Shown here piece after piece: positions 11,601 through 21,197 of a DNA stretch of 64,000 nt. A model generated the notes under the pieces. The model was not told the origin of the DNA and did no database searches. It worked only from the letters and a program-made list of their open reading frames with translations. Each line of letters opens with the position of its first letter. Within the stretch, counting starts at the first letter, position 1. Source of the DNA: Pratylenchus scribneri (lineage: Eukaryota; Nematoda; Chromadorea; Rhabditida; Pratylenchidae); NCBI GenBank assembly GCA_030063045.1, contig JAQSEB010000194.1, positions 124,001-188,000 on the forward strand, read 5' to 3'. Position numbers and translations under genes: made by a program.

Positions 11601-12023
11601 TTTATATGTATAAAATTAGCATTTTTAGCCTAAAATCTTTTAAAATCTAAATAAAATGAACTCTATCTAGCTTATAAACTCATTTAATAACAATCTCATA
11701 CTTAGTCATATAATTCGTAGATAAGGCCAAGTTTTCTGCTCCTAAAAATGATTTTTTGACAAAAAAAATTAATGAGTAAATTCAATGATTTTATGGATAA
11801 TTACAATAATATTAACTCAAATAATTTTTAATATAAATTCTTAAAAAAAGCAAGAAAATATGCAGAAAAAAAAACAAATTTAAAATTATAAATTAAAGTG
11901 ATAACATCATAGCTATAAAAATTCCCATAACTGAATTCATTTCATAAATTACCCAACCATTTTTGATTTATAAATAACAGATTTATCTTGAAAAATTCAT
12001 ATTTCCCTAATTTTTAATATTAG
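8692..12023. other. Long intergenic region between the receptor and the collagen
   Basis: No convincing gene is present. From about 10605 to 11130 a G+A-rich segment is duplicated imperfectly: the GGATCCAAA...GGGGCAAA...GGGTGATTGGCTTTTTG block near 10707 recurs near 10982. This makes several low-complexity frames on both strands. Near 11317 a TATTAAAAG precedes a less A+T-rich stretch and could be the collagen core promoter, with a 5' exon spliced to 12024. The rest is A+T-rich spacer. Confidence 0.4.
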
Positions 12024-15000
12024 ATGATTTCGGCACACAAAGCCGGCTTTTTGGCCATTGGTTCCTCCATTGGCTCTTTGGCATTGATTTTCTTTGCAAT
12101 GCCCCTTTTACTTCTCAAAATTGGCCAAATCAATGAACAATTGAAGGTGGATGCCGACGAATTCCGGGCATTGGCCGATCAAAGTTGGGCCCAAATCCAA
12201 ACGGTCAAGGCCCAATTCCCGGCTGGCACATTCCGTCGACGACGTCAAGCATATGCACAAGAAAAGAGCTATGGCCAAGGACAACAGGGTGGAGGATATG
12301 TGCCAAAACCGGATGCTTATGTACAAGGGCCGACATGCGGTAAAAAAATGGAATTTTTTGGGAAATTTTTTTTATTGTGGTAAATTTAAGAATTGAAAAA
12401 TTTAATAAATTTAATTAAGAATTTTATAAATATTTGCAAAAATCTTTAAATTTTTCAAAATAATATAATTAATAATGAAATTTTTTATCTTTTTTAGATT
12501 TTTCCAGAGAAACTATTTTATAATTATTTTAAAATAAAATAAATTTTTTTATTAATTAGCCAAAAACATGCTTAATTGATATACTTAGATTAACATTTTA
12601 AAATTTTCAAAAAATCTTATTTAATTTTTTATTTCAAAAAAAACAATTTTCCTACAATTATTTATGAATATTAAAGCATGAAAATGACCTTAATTTTATA
12701 CAATTTTTATCAATCTTGGTAAACAAAATGACGACATTTACCATGATGACTAGGTCACATTTGAACTAATGCTGGCATTGACCTACCAAGATGGTCAAAT
12801 AGAATAGGACTGAAATAAGGCCATAATTCGTTTTTTCTGATTTATTTAAAATTTTTTAAAAATTTACTAATTTCTGGGTAAGTTAAATTTCTCCATGACT
12901 AACTGATTAATTTTGTGCACTCATCTTTTTCCAGTTTGCAATGCATTGAACAATTGCCCAGCGGGTCCACCAGGTCCTCCCGGTAAGCCGGGCGAAGATG
13001 GTTTGCCCGGAAGCAGAGGTCAACCTGGGGCCCCTGGACTGCCTGGAGTGGCACCGCCCGTCACCATTGATACGGTGGGAATTTTGAAAATGAATTTTCA
13101 TATTTAAATTTTATAATTTTTAGAATGCTGGATGTCGTGTTTGTCCTCATGGACCGACTGGTAATTTTTTTATAACAATTTTATTTGCGAAATAATTGAA
13201 TTTAACTCTAAGTAAGCTAATTAAATATTTGATATATGGGCCTTTATTTTTTTAAATTTAGTGGTAGCCCAAGGGATTAAACATTAAGATAAAATTTTTT
13301 TTTAAAATTTTTTCATAATTTGAGGATTATTAATTATTTTCCTATCGTTAATGATAACAAAGCTTTAATAAAAGACTAAATTATTAAATAATGAAAATCT
13401 AATACCAAAAACCTACCGTATTTATTCTATTAGAAGCCCATTCTAATGGAAGCCCACCCTAGAGAGCCTCTGAAACTTATAAGCCCATGGGATTCTAATA
13501 AAATAAATACGGTAAATGTTATTTTATAAATAAATATTTTATGGAAAATAATTTTTTATTTACCATAGAATTGTCATCATTTATTATTTTAGTACTAATT
13601 ATTTGCTTTAAAATTTTTAATTGCGCCCGATAGCGAAATTCGATTGTCTTATAAGAACATTAACAAAATAAACTAAAATTTGCACAGGTCCACCCGGTCC
13701 TCCTGGCGAGGCTGGTACCCCAGGCCCGGACGGCCTCCCTGGCCCACCAGGCAGAAAAGGCGAAGAAGGAAGGGCTGGATATCCCGGGAATCCTGGCATA
13801 CCCGGAGAGGCGGGAAAAGCCGGCAAATTGGGCGAACCTGGGCCGCCGGGACGCGATGGAGTCCGGGGGCAGAAAGGACCGCCTGGGGCAAAAGGCGAAC
13901 CAGGACCGCAGGTGAGGGAAAACGGAAGGGGGGTGAAATTAGGACATGGTTAATTGGCTATCCAAAATTTTTTGTTGTGGTGACAGCAGTCTTTCTATCT
14001 ACCGTATTTTCTTTATTAATATCCCCCTACCTCTAATACTAGCCCCCCTTCGTTTTTGAAATACTGTACCTCTGAGCATAATGAAATTTTTGAGACAATT
14101 TTATTGCATTTCTTAGTGCCATTAGGCTCTATAAAAGAAGTTACAATTAGTTCATAAATGTCAAAAACAGAATTAGATGCCAAATATTGCTTTTAGGCAA
14201 CGAAAATTAATAGCCCCGGGGATATTAATCAAGGAAATATGGTATTAATAAGGTCTTTATATTATTGGGTTAACTCTTCTCATTTATCAAATAATTTATG
14301 GAAAACATAATTTGCCAGGAAGTTTATGACAAAAAAAAAGAAAAAATCCAAATTTTATCCTTTTTTGACTCTTTTTTTGGTCAATTCTTCTGGCAATTTC
14401 CACTTAAATTCACTAATTCTTTAGGGCTATGGCAAATTGCTAAACTAAAGGCTAAGAGTAAATTAAAAATTTGCTTTGGATGTAATATGTGCAAAAAATT
14501 CATTCCACTCATTAATTTCGCGTTATTTTTAATTAATTTGATGTCCAATTTGAAGGGACCAAAAGGTGCTGATGGATACCCTGGGGCAGATGGTCAACGC
14601 GGAAATGATGGTTAGCAAATGAATTAGAAAGAAAAATTAGTGGAATTAATTTTAAGGTTCCCCGGGGCCTGCTGGACCAACCGGTGCTCTTGGGCCTCAA
14701 GGCGCCGAAGGACAACCGGGACAACAAGGAGCAATTGGGGAGCCGGGCGAGGATGCCCAAGTAAATATATATTCGGAAATTAAAAAAAAATATTAAAACT
14801 TAAAAATATTTTTCTAGGGTAATTTTTAATACTAGACACTAATTTGATCTTATTTTAATCATTTTTGGCCATCTTGTTAAGGAAATATTGACATTTACCA
14901 AATTTGAACTTATCCATGGTAATGTAGGAACTTTCCAAGATTGGCATAAATTTAACAAAATGAAAATGGAGATTAGATTCTTACTTTAAGGTTTTTAGCT

Positions 15001-16174
15001 TTCCCATTTACCTCTAGGAAATATTCTGAATTTAAATTAAGGTAAATTAAATTTCTCTTTTTTCACACATACTTTTTGGGTAATACTCTAGTTCGTAATT
15101 CATATTCGTACATCTCATCCTTTGCAAAAAATTTAAAATTTCACTCATCAATGAATTTTTGAAGTATAGGAACACGGATATCGAGTTTATTTTGTGGTTT
15201 ATAGAAATTTAAGGTCTAAACCGGTGCAGAATTTGTTCGAAATTTTTTTCTAAATTTTAAAAATCAGTTACATTACGAATGTGAGTATTAATTTTGATTG
15301 CTTAAATTCTCTTAAAATTTCCCATCTCCCATATTACAGTATTGTCCGTGTCCACCGCGAACACAAGGAGTCGACAAACCATCAGCCGGCTACGAATCTG
15401 GCCCGAAGGCATATCAAGCCGGTCGACAAGGTCCTCCACCGCCAAAGCCAATCTATGAGAAGCCACCACCACCGCCAACATATGAGACATCTGCTGTGGG
15501 TGGAGGAGGAGGCAATGGTGGATATGAACCAGTGGCTGCGCCGCTTAAATCCGGGCCACCCGGCGCGGAATATGCTGGTCAGTTGGGATTTAGGAATTTT
15601 CATTTTTTAGGAAATATTTTTAACTATTAGAAATTATATTCAAAATTGTAGTATTTAAAGGATAATCCATTAGCGAATTTAGGTACTAGTTTTTGGCACT
15701 TCGCTCAGTGAAGAATTTATTATAAAATTGGGAAAGCAGGAAAGCAATATACGATTTAAAAGCCCAAAATATTCATTACAAATTACCCTCTTTTTGATTT
15801 ATTAAAACTCAAACCACTTTGTAGAAAAAGCAATCGGCTTTTCCTGCATAATTCGAGTTCATTACATTCCAAGACATATAACTTTTTAATAGATTAATTA
15901 AAGAAAATTTCAAAGTGAAAAATTATAGAGGGCATTTTGGGCATTCTAATGGTTTATCACTTTCCCAAATTGTTAATTTTCTCGCAGCTATGCACCAAAA
16001 TTTACTGGTCTGGTATTTAATAAGTGGTCTGAATTGTTTGCTATTTTATATTTTTTTATTTTCTGGAAAATTTTTAAAATTTTTCCCAAAGAATTATTCT
16101 CCTTATAACGTGTTTTTTCAGGCATTCAACGTTCGCCACCCGGCGCCAATCCATATAGACGATTGGTCACTTGA
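12024..16174 (+). CDS. Cuticle collagen
   Basis: Eight exons splice in frame: 12024-12339, 12935-13074, 13124-13160, 13688-13911, 14556-14610, 14657-14760, 15340-15577 and 16121-16174. The start ATG directly follows a TATTAG acceptor, as in spliced-leader addition or a leader intron. The N-terminal domain has a membrane/signal segment (residues about 8-33), then [13 protein letters not shown] and the furin-type site RRRR. Cys pairs flank the triple-helix blocks (Cys-x5-Cys, then CRVC), and Gly-X-Y runs are broken by short gaps. After the last Gly-X-Y block comes YCPCPPR and a Pro/Gly/Tyr-rich tail. The protein would be secreted, trimmed and cross-linked in the cuticle. The subfamily is not assigned. 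Introns 3 and 4 each hold a TA-flanked MITE. Confidence 0.9.
13416..13512. mobile_element. Short MITE with TA target duplication
   Basis: A 97-bp palindrome-like element begins CCGTATTTATTCTATTAGAA and ends with its inverse, flanked by TA on both sides. The middle has AAGCCCA repeats. It belongs to the same family as 14002-14242. TA duplication suggests mobilisation by Tc1/mariner-type transposases. Confidence 0.65.
14002..14242. mobile_element. MITE of the CCGTATTT family, TA target duplication
   Basis: The left end CCGTATTTTCTTTATTAATA and the right end TATTAATCAAGGAAATATGG are inverted repeats flanked by TA. It is longer than the 13416 copy, with an unrelated middle. It sits in the collagen intron between exons 4 and 5. 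Confidence 0.65.
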
Positions 16175-16575
16175 GGGAAGAATTTGGCATCAATTCAATG
16201 AAAAAATGAGGAATTAAAAGAAAATAAATTTTGCTGCTAGCAATTTTTAACTATGAACTAATAATAAAATTCTCATATCCATTCAGACCAAAATTCTATT
16301 TATTAAAGCATACATATAAGTGTATTTAACAAAATACATAATCAACTGTGGAAGTGGAATGACCGACTGGAAAAACTTGCATCATTGCTTTATGTAATTC
16401 TTTTCTGTAGAGTATTTTGATAATTTTAAACCCCAAATATTTTATTTAAAGGCACCATAAAATGAGGAATAAAATAACAAATAGATGATCGAAAAACGAA
16501 AACGGAGCAGATAGGAATATATGTGTAAATATATTCCTTTGATTTTCTTAATATGTAGTCCCTTGATTTTCTTGA
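16175..16575. other. Convergent 3' ends of the collagen and MATH-BTB A
   Basis: Holds the collagen 3' region and, on the minus strand, the putative 3' UTR of MATH-BTB A. The TATTTAAAGGCACCATAAAATGA stretch near 16440 recurs downstream of MATH-BTB B (about 40453) and C (about 47636). Confidence 0.5.
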
Positions 16576-16924
16576 TTATTCAGCTTGTTCGGGTCCAAAA
16601 ATAATTTTCTTCATTTTCTTGAATTGATCAGCAGCCATCGAAGAAGGAACGATTGGCTGATTTGACTTGATTGCATCATCAATTGCCTCTAGAGAATTGT
16701 GAATTTCATTTTTCTTTCCCTTCAATATGGCCTGCAATCGTTCTTGGGTGTTTTTGGAAAGGCGAGAATAAAAGTCCGCGAATTTTGCAAAATCCGTCAG
16801 CAATTCTTTGATGGTCAATTCGTTCAGACAATGTTCCTTTAAATAAATCAATGTTAGGATCAATATTGAGCATTTTGCCCTAAACAATTCTACTATATGT
16901 TGATTGAATATTTTCAAAAATATT

Positions 16925-17110
16925 GTGTTTTTTTTATTCAAACATTTTAATGTTTTTGTTTTACCAAACATTTTAATGTTTTTGTTTTACCAAACATTTT
17001 AATGTTTTTGTTTTACCAAACATTTTAATATTTTTGTTTTGCCAAACATTTTATGTTTTTAACATTTTGTATTTTTGATTTCCCAAACAATTTTTATATT
17101 TTGTTTGTAA
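16925..17110. repeat. AAACATTTTAATGTTT-type tandem repeat in an intron of MATH-BTB A
   Basis: About five to six imperfect copies of a 26-28-bp unit with the palindrome AAACATTTTAATGTTT, fading into diverged copies towards 17220. The same unit makes the large array at 48120-49188 and a short array at 63405-63605. Confidence 0.75.
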
Positions 17111-17745
17111 CCAAATTTCTGATGTTTTTTTCTCCTTTTTAACCGAATATTTTGTGTTCTTGTTTCTCCAAATATTTTTTTTATTTATTAAAATATTTTC
17201 TCCAAACATCTATTTTGTTTTTGTTATTATCTTCCTTCATGCCTCCAAAAAATTTCCTAAAAACATTATTTAATTTATTATTTCAAATCAAAAATTTATA
17301 TCTTACATTTGCTTATTAGAATCATTAACATTTTAATATCACATTGCCTTTTATTAAAGACCTTAAGTTTATTGAGCTCCGGGTATTGTTCAGCCAATTC
17401 GATCAGATCCATAGTATGGTATTCAGCGTGATGCATTAAAAACTTTTCGCAATAATCCACTATAAAGTCCATCCCATATTTAATTGCCAATTTTAGGATT
17501 TCGATGGATAAATCGAAATCTTAATAAAACCAAATTTTCCATTTATATTTTTTGACTCACGATCGAGATCCATCAGAAAATTTGACTCATGTACCATTGC
17601 ACCCATAGTCATTGCCGAATAAATCATTAAGCCGAATGCTTTCACATCAAAATCTTCGGTCTCCACAATTTCAAAATAATTTTGTGCCTTTTTCTTGTCG
17701 TTCCAATCACCAAAAAATAAATTGCGAAAATAGTTTGAAAAGACG

Positions 17746-17751
17746 GCCAAC
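17746..17751. repeat. Left 6-bp target duplication of the Polinton (GCCAAC)
   Basis: GCCAAC directly precedes the element's AGTAGTATTG terminus and is repeated directly after the other terminus at 37871-37876. Polintons typically make 6-bp duplications and have AG...CT termini. Confidence 0.9.
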
Positions 17752-17926
17752 AGTAGTATTGTGATGCCCCATTTTTTCCAAAAAAGGCGATTTTTGGCCA
17801 ACATTCGAGAGTGCTGCCCTTTTTTGAAGCGGAAAGGTATTGGAGGAGTTTGGAAATGATGGTCAATGTGTTTGGATTGGGTTGTAGGGGCAAATGGGTT
17901 TGAAGGGGCATAAAGCCGATGGATAT
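17752..17926 (+). repeat. Left terminal inverted repeat of the Polinton
   Basis: The first 85 bp from AGTAGTATTGTGATGCCCC match the right end exactly in inverse. The inner part is similar but has small substitutions and a length difference (about 175 versus 158 bp). On the minus strand an open frame runs out of this repeat and continues in frame into the BTB exon of gene A. Confidence 0.93.
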
Positions 17927-18254
17927 TGGATGAAATGAAAATAGGCAATGCCATTTGAAGAATTGTTTTAATAAATTTTTTAATTGGAATAAAAGATAAA
18001 ATGTCATAAAAAAATAAAAATTAAAAAATATAATGGAAAATTGGGACTTTTTCAATGAATGATAACTCGTCATGAAAATCCTAAATTGAAAATCCGGGCC
18101 GACCATTAAAAAATATGAAGCTTTAGCTCTGATTTGACATATCGGATGTATTTCTAGCATTCGTAGGGAATTTTTGCGATGTACCTAAAAAGATGAACTA
18201 AATCATCGAAAATCCTAACTTTTTCAAAACATAAAGCCAACAAATTTTAATAAT

Positions 18255-18961
18255 TTATCGTGGAAATTGTGAGAGTAAATGTACAAATGAATTGAAAAGT
18301 TGGTTCATTTGAGGGATTTCGCGAATGCCAGTGAGAATGATTTTTCCCGAAACATAAACGAGACCGGTGGCTTTCCCCTCATGAAATTTACAACGAAATG
18401 CCGGGAAAATTGTAGGATCATATTGACTTTTTTGGATCAAACGAATTCTCGGATCATTCAGCCCCTCTTGTTGATTCCATCGCCATAACTCGTGAATTCG
18501 TTCAATTCCAATTCGATGAGGCATTTGATGCGCGGTAACAATGTTGACCACTCGCATCCCGTAGATCAATCCATCGCCTTTATCGAATGCCTCTCCTCCT
18601 CTTCTAGCTGCCAATCTCAAACTTTTTGAAACTTTTCGGGCAGCAAATTCTCCCATTTCTTAAAATTATTTTCGAAAAAATAGAAAAAGAATCAATAGTT
18701 ACCGGGATGAGGAACACCGGTCAAAACTACTTTTCCCGATTTGAAAATCAATGCTGCCACAACATTGCATTTTTGATGTTCATCATCATCACCATCTCCT
18801 GTTCTGACCGGAAATCTCATGATGAGGGAATGAAACCGTCGAGGCGAATATTCAATATTCCATCCATTTCGTGCAATTGCCAAATATTGGCTGTGTGGAA
18901 TTTTCTTTTGGGATTTGGAAGGGAAAAGTCGGAAGACAAGACTACAATTTTCAATTTTCAT
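18255..18961 (-). CDS. TBP-like protein carried by the Polinton
   Basis: Two exons (18961-18703 and 18658-18255) join in frame to give 220 aa. Both TBP repeats are recognisable. The first has ARNGWNIEYSPRRFHSLIMRF, then AALIFKSGKVVLTG, matching the NAEYNPKRFxAVIMRI and ALIFxSGKhVCTG pattern of TBP. The second has YDPTIFPAF, then GLVYVSGKIILTG and a C-terminal helix. TBP bends TATA DNA and nucleates transcription complexes in the nucleus; here DNA binding is inferred from the fold only. An acidic insertion (GDGDDDE) sits between strands of repeat 1, and most intercalating Phe positions appear altered. The ATG directly follows a TTTTAG acceptor 62 bp after the PAZ stop, suggesting trans-splicing in an operon. 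A diverged host TBP paralogue captured by the element is the likeliest origin. Confidence 0.82.
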
Positions 18962-19022
18962 CTAAAAGATTTATTCAATAATAGAAAATATTGTGAATGA
19001 ATGGTGAATGTATGGAATCTTC

Positions 19023-19905
19023 TCAAATGTCATCGCATTTATTCTCGGCCTTCTTTTTCAAAATCTTCGGAGCCACCAGCAAAACCTCCAATGGAAAATA
19101 TGATTGGTGCCGCCCCCCTCCATATTGGATAACGCATGGGAAATACGGATGGCGAAGTTTCAAACCGTGCTTGATAAAGTAATAGGCCCGAACCTGTTTG
19201 AAGAAAGGATTTTGATGAATTGGAAAAATGAAGAAGACCTACCGTCACATTCAAATATCCTCCCAGGGCAGGAACAACTGTTGAGGATTGAGTGGTCAAA
19301 TCGCAACAACGAACGATGAAATTGTGACTGGTCGGTCGAAGATGGCTTGTTTTGAGCATCATTTCATCCTTCAAATGTTCAATCAATTGACGGCGACTTT
19401 CCAGCCCACAGAACAAGCATTGTAATTCCTTTTGTGAGCATTGATATTTCTCACAAAGATAGTCGATCAAAGGAACCCAGTTGGAATTCTCCTCTTTACG
19501 GCATTTGCATCCTCCCTTGCCTTTTTCTGAAAATGATTTTTTTTTAAAAATGTGATTCTGAATTTTAGACCTTTCAACATGGGTTGCCTTCCAAAAATGG
19601 CTCGATTCTCCTTTTCATCGTCCTCCTCATTTTTCGAAGCCAATTTTCCATCGCCTTCTTTTTGAGTGGTGACCGAAATAAAATCGTCCTCATCATCATA
19701 TTCTTCCAGGATTTTCAAAGTCTCTTCGTCATCATCCTCATCCATTTTATTTTCGGTAGATTTCTAAAAATTTTAAAATAAATTTTGAATTTGATAATAA
19801 ATTATTAACCTCAACTCCGTCAATAGCTGTTGGTGTATTTTCCTGATTTTTTTGTTGGGCATCATTGATCACTTGAAGCCAGTCGTTGGCCAGAATAAAA
19901 TCCAT
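19023..19905 (-). CDS. PAZ-domain protein without PIWI, carried by the Polinton
   Basis: Four exons (19905-19810, 19763-19571, 19526-19243 and 19193-19023) join in frame to 247 aa. Residues 33-96 are very acidic. About 97-135 is Cys-rich (CKCRKEE, CEKYQCS, CLFCG). The last 100 residues resemble the PAZ domain of Argonautes: a first half with SHNFIVRCCDLTTQS, then VRAYYFIKHGLKLRHP, PCVIQYGGG and YFPLEVLLVAPK. These match the V-x-x-YF, L-x-YP-x-hPC and hPhEhhxhA landmarks. PAZ holds the 3' end of small RNAs. No MID or PIWI follows; the stop is 62 bp before the TBP-like gene. It could sequester small RNAs, that is, act as an RNAi decoy, but this is inference. A truncated host Argonaute captured by the element is the alternative. 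Confidence 0.72.
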
Positions 19906-20000
19906 TTTTGAATGTATTTTTTGAATATTTGAAAATTTGTTTTTTAAGAATTTTATCCTAGCCAAATTTGGGACCTTATTTATATATAATTGAATGGATT

Positions 20001-20753
20001 ATGAAATTGATTCAAAAAAAGATGGAATTTTCTAAAATTGATTCTAAACAATTGCTTTTTCGTCATCCTTTCACTATGATTGTTTCAGGGAGTACTGGAA
20101 GTGGGAAATCGGAATGGCTTCTTCGCCTCTTTAGAAATTTTAATCATTTAATTGGAATAAGCAATGAGAAAGATGAAAAGAACCTAGATTCAGAAACCCC
20201 AATCAAACTTATTCTCTATTGTTATGGTGAGTTGAATCCAAATATTGTACAAATGCAAAGAGTTGGGAAAATAAGTGGTGGTGAAATACCAATTCTAACT
20301 CATCCAGGCATTCCGAAGGAAGAACTTTTACGCGAATATGCTAAACAAACAAAAGGAGGGCTGATGGTAGTGTTGGATGATTTGATGATTGGAATTGGAG
20401 CAAGTCAAGAATTTTTAGTTTCCCTTTTCACAAAGGGTTCACACAATCTTGGCATAAGTATCATTCTCGTTACACAACATTTGTTCACAAAAGAATTGAG
20501 AGTGCCCCGAAATAATGCCCATTATTTGGTGCTGATGAGAAATCCAGCAGGAGCATTACAAATTCGAAATCTTGCTGTCCAACTGTTCCCTTCGAAAACG
20601 GCATATTTCATGGAAGCCTATGGAGATGCAACAAATAAAAATTTTGGATATTTACTAATAGACATGCATCCATCCACTGTAGACTTCCTTCGCCTCCGGA
20701 CAAATATATACCCAAATGAAGAAATGCCAACGATAATTTATCTTCCAAAATGA
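20001..20753 (+). CDS. Polinton packaging ATPase (FtsK-HerA type)
   Basis: The protein is about 250 aa. Walker A is GSTGSGKS near residues 30-37, after FRHPFTMIVS. Walker B is GLMVVLDDLMIG, followed by VTQH and the LVLMRNP segment typical of Polinton and A32-like genome-packaging ATPases. It is predicted to pump DNA into the capsid. The first ATG is at 20001 with another at 20022; I chose the first. Its stop overlaps the next start as ATGA at 20750. No internal stop or frameshift is seen. Confidence 0.92.
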   Translation: MKLIQKKMEFSKIDSKQLLFRHPFTMIVSGSTGSGKSEWLLRLFRNFNHLIGISNEKDEKNLDSETPIKLILYCYGELNPNIVQMQRVGKISGGEIPILTHPGIPKEELLREYAKQTKGGLMVVLDDLMIGIGASQEFLVSLFTKGSHNLGISIILVTQHLFTKELRVPRNNAHYLVLMRNPAGALQIRNLAVQLFPSKTAYFMEAYGDATNKNFGYLLIDMHPSTVDFLRLRTNIYPNEEMPTIIYLPK

Positions 20754-21160
20754 CTAGAAGGCATTTAAAAAATTCAAAAATCCGTTCAATAGAATTTAGT
20801 CCAATTATAAAAGAAAATTTGAATTTTTTAAGAAAAATTCATGAAAACAAACGTTCACATCTAAAAATTAGACAAATTCTAATAGGTGCAAGAGATGAAG
20901 AATTGCTTACACTTGTCGAAATTTGTTTTAACCTATTAAAGAGTAGAATCCCTCTGAGTAAAAGACATCATAAGCTTCTCAAAAAACAGGCTAATATTGT
21001 AAGAAAACTTGCTCGTTCAAGATCAGCTAAAACCTCAAAATCATTACTCCTGAAAAGTGTTGGACAAAGAGGAGATGGTTTGCCTCTGGTTCCAGCCATA
21101 TTATCCAGTGTTATTCTTCCAATATTAACGGAAACAATAATCTCAAAAATAAATAAATAG
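20750..21160 (+). CDS. Small basic Polinton protein (PX-like, possible minor virion protein)
   Basis: The protein is 136 aa and rich in Lys and Arg. The middle has a helix-forming stretch with PLSKRHHKLLKKQANIVRKL. It ends with a Gly-rich turn (GQRGDGLPLVPAI) and a hydrophobic tail. Proteins of this pattern, a basic LLxxhxxxPhSxRHxxxL segment followed by QRGG and a hydrophobic C-terminus, are common next to the ATPase in Polintons and adintovirus-like elements and are thought to be virion or core proteins. It shares an ATGA overlap with the ATPase. Confidence 0.7.
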   Translation: MTRRHLKNSKIRSIEFSPIIKENLNFLRKIHENKRSHLKIRQILIGARDEELLTLVEICFNLLKSRIPLSKRHHKLLKKQANIVRKLARSRSAKTSKSLLLKSVGQRGDGLPLVPAILSSVILPILTETIISKINK

Positions 21161-21197
21161 ATGACAATAAATTCTAGAATAAAAAAATTCTTAAGCA

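Larger units (their letters stand above)
16576..17751 (-). pseudogene. MATH-BTB gene A, 3' (BTB) half, severed by the Polinton
   Basis: This is the downstream half of a MATH-BTB gene whose upstream half lies at 37871-39317, 20 kb away. Reading the minus strand, the BTB exon gives SNYFRNLFFGDWNDKKKAQ and FEIVETEDFDVKAF. Later exons give the BTB back end (AIKYGMDFIVDYCEKFLMH, ELAEQYPEL) and a C-terminal helical tail (LKEHCLNELTIKELL, NTQERLQAILKGKK). The same order is seen in B (40702-42383) and C (47762-50615). MATH-BTB proteins bind substrates through MATH and CUL3 through BTB. The coding sequence itself looks undamaged, but the insertion should abolish the normal transcript unless the whole element is spliced out. 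Confidence 0.85.

Noticed and set aside
17642..18160. 172-codon minus-strand frame across the Polinton end
   Set aside because: An alternative phase of the BTB exon and TIR; the phase used by the paralogues is the other one.
18997..19319. Plus-strand open frames opposite the PAZ exons
   Set aside because: They are complements of the minus-strand exons, which have matching splice sites and domain homology.
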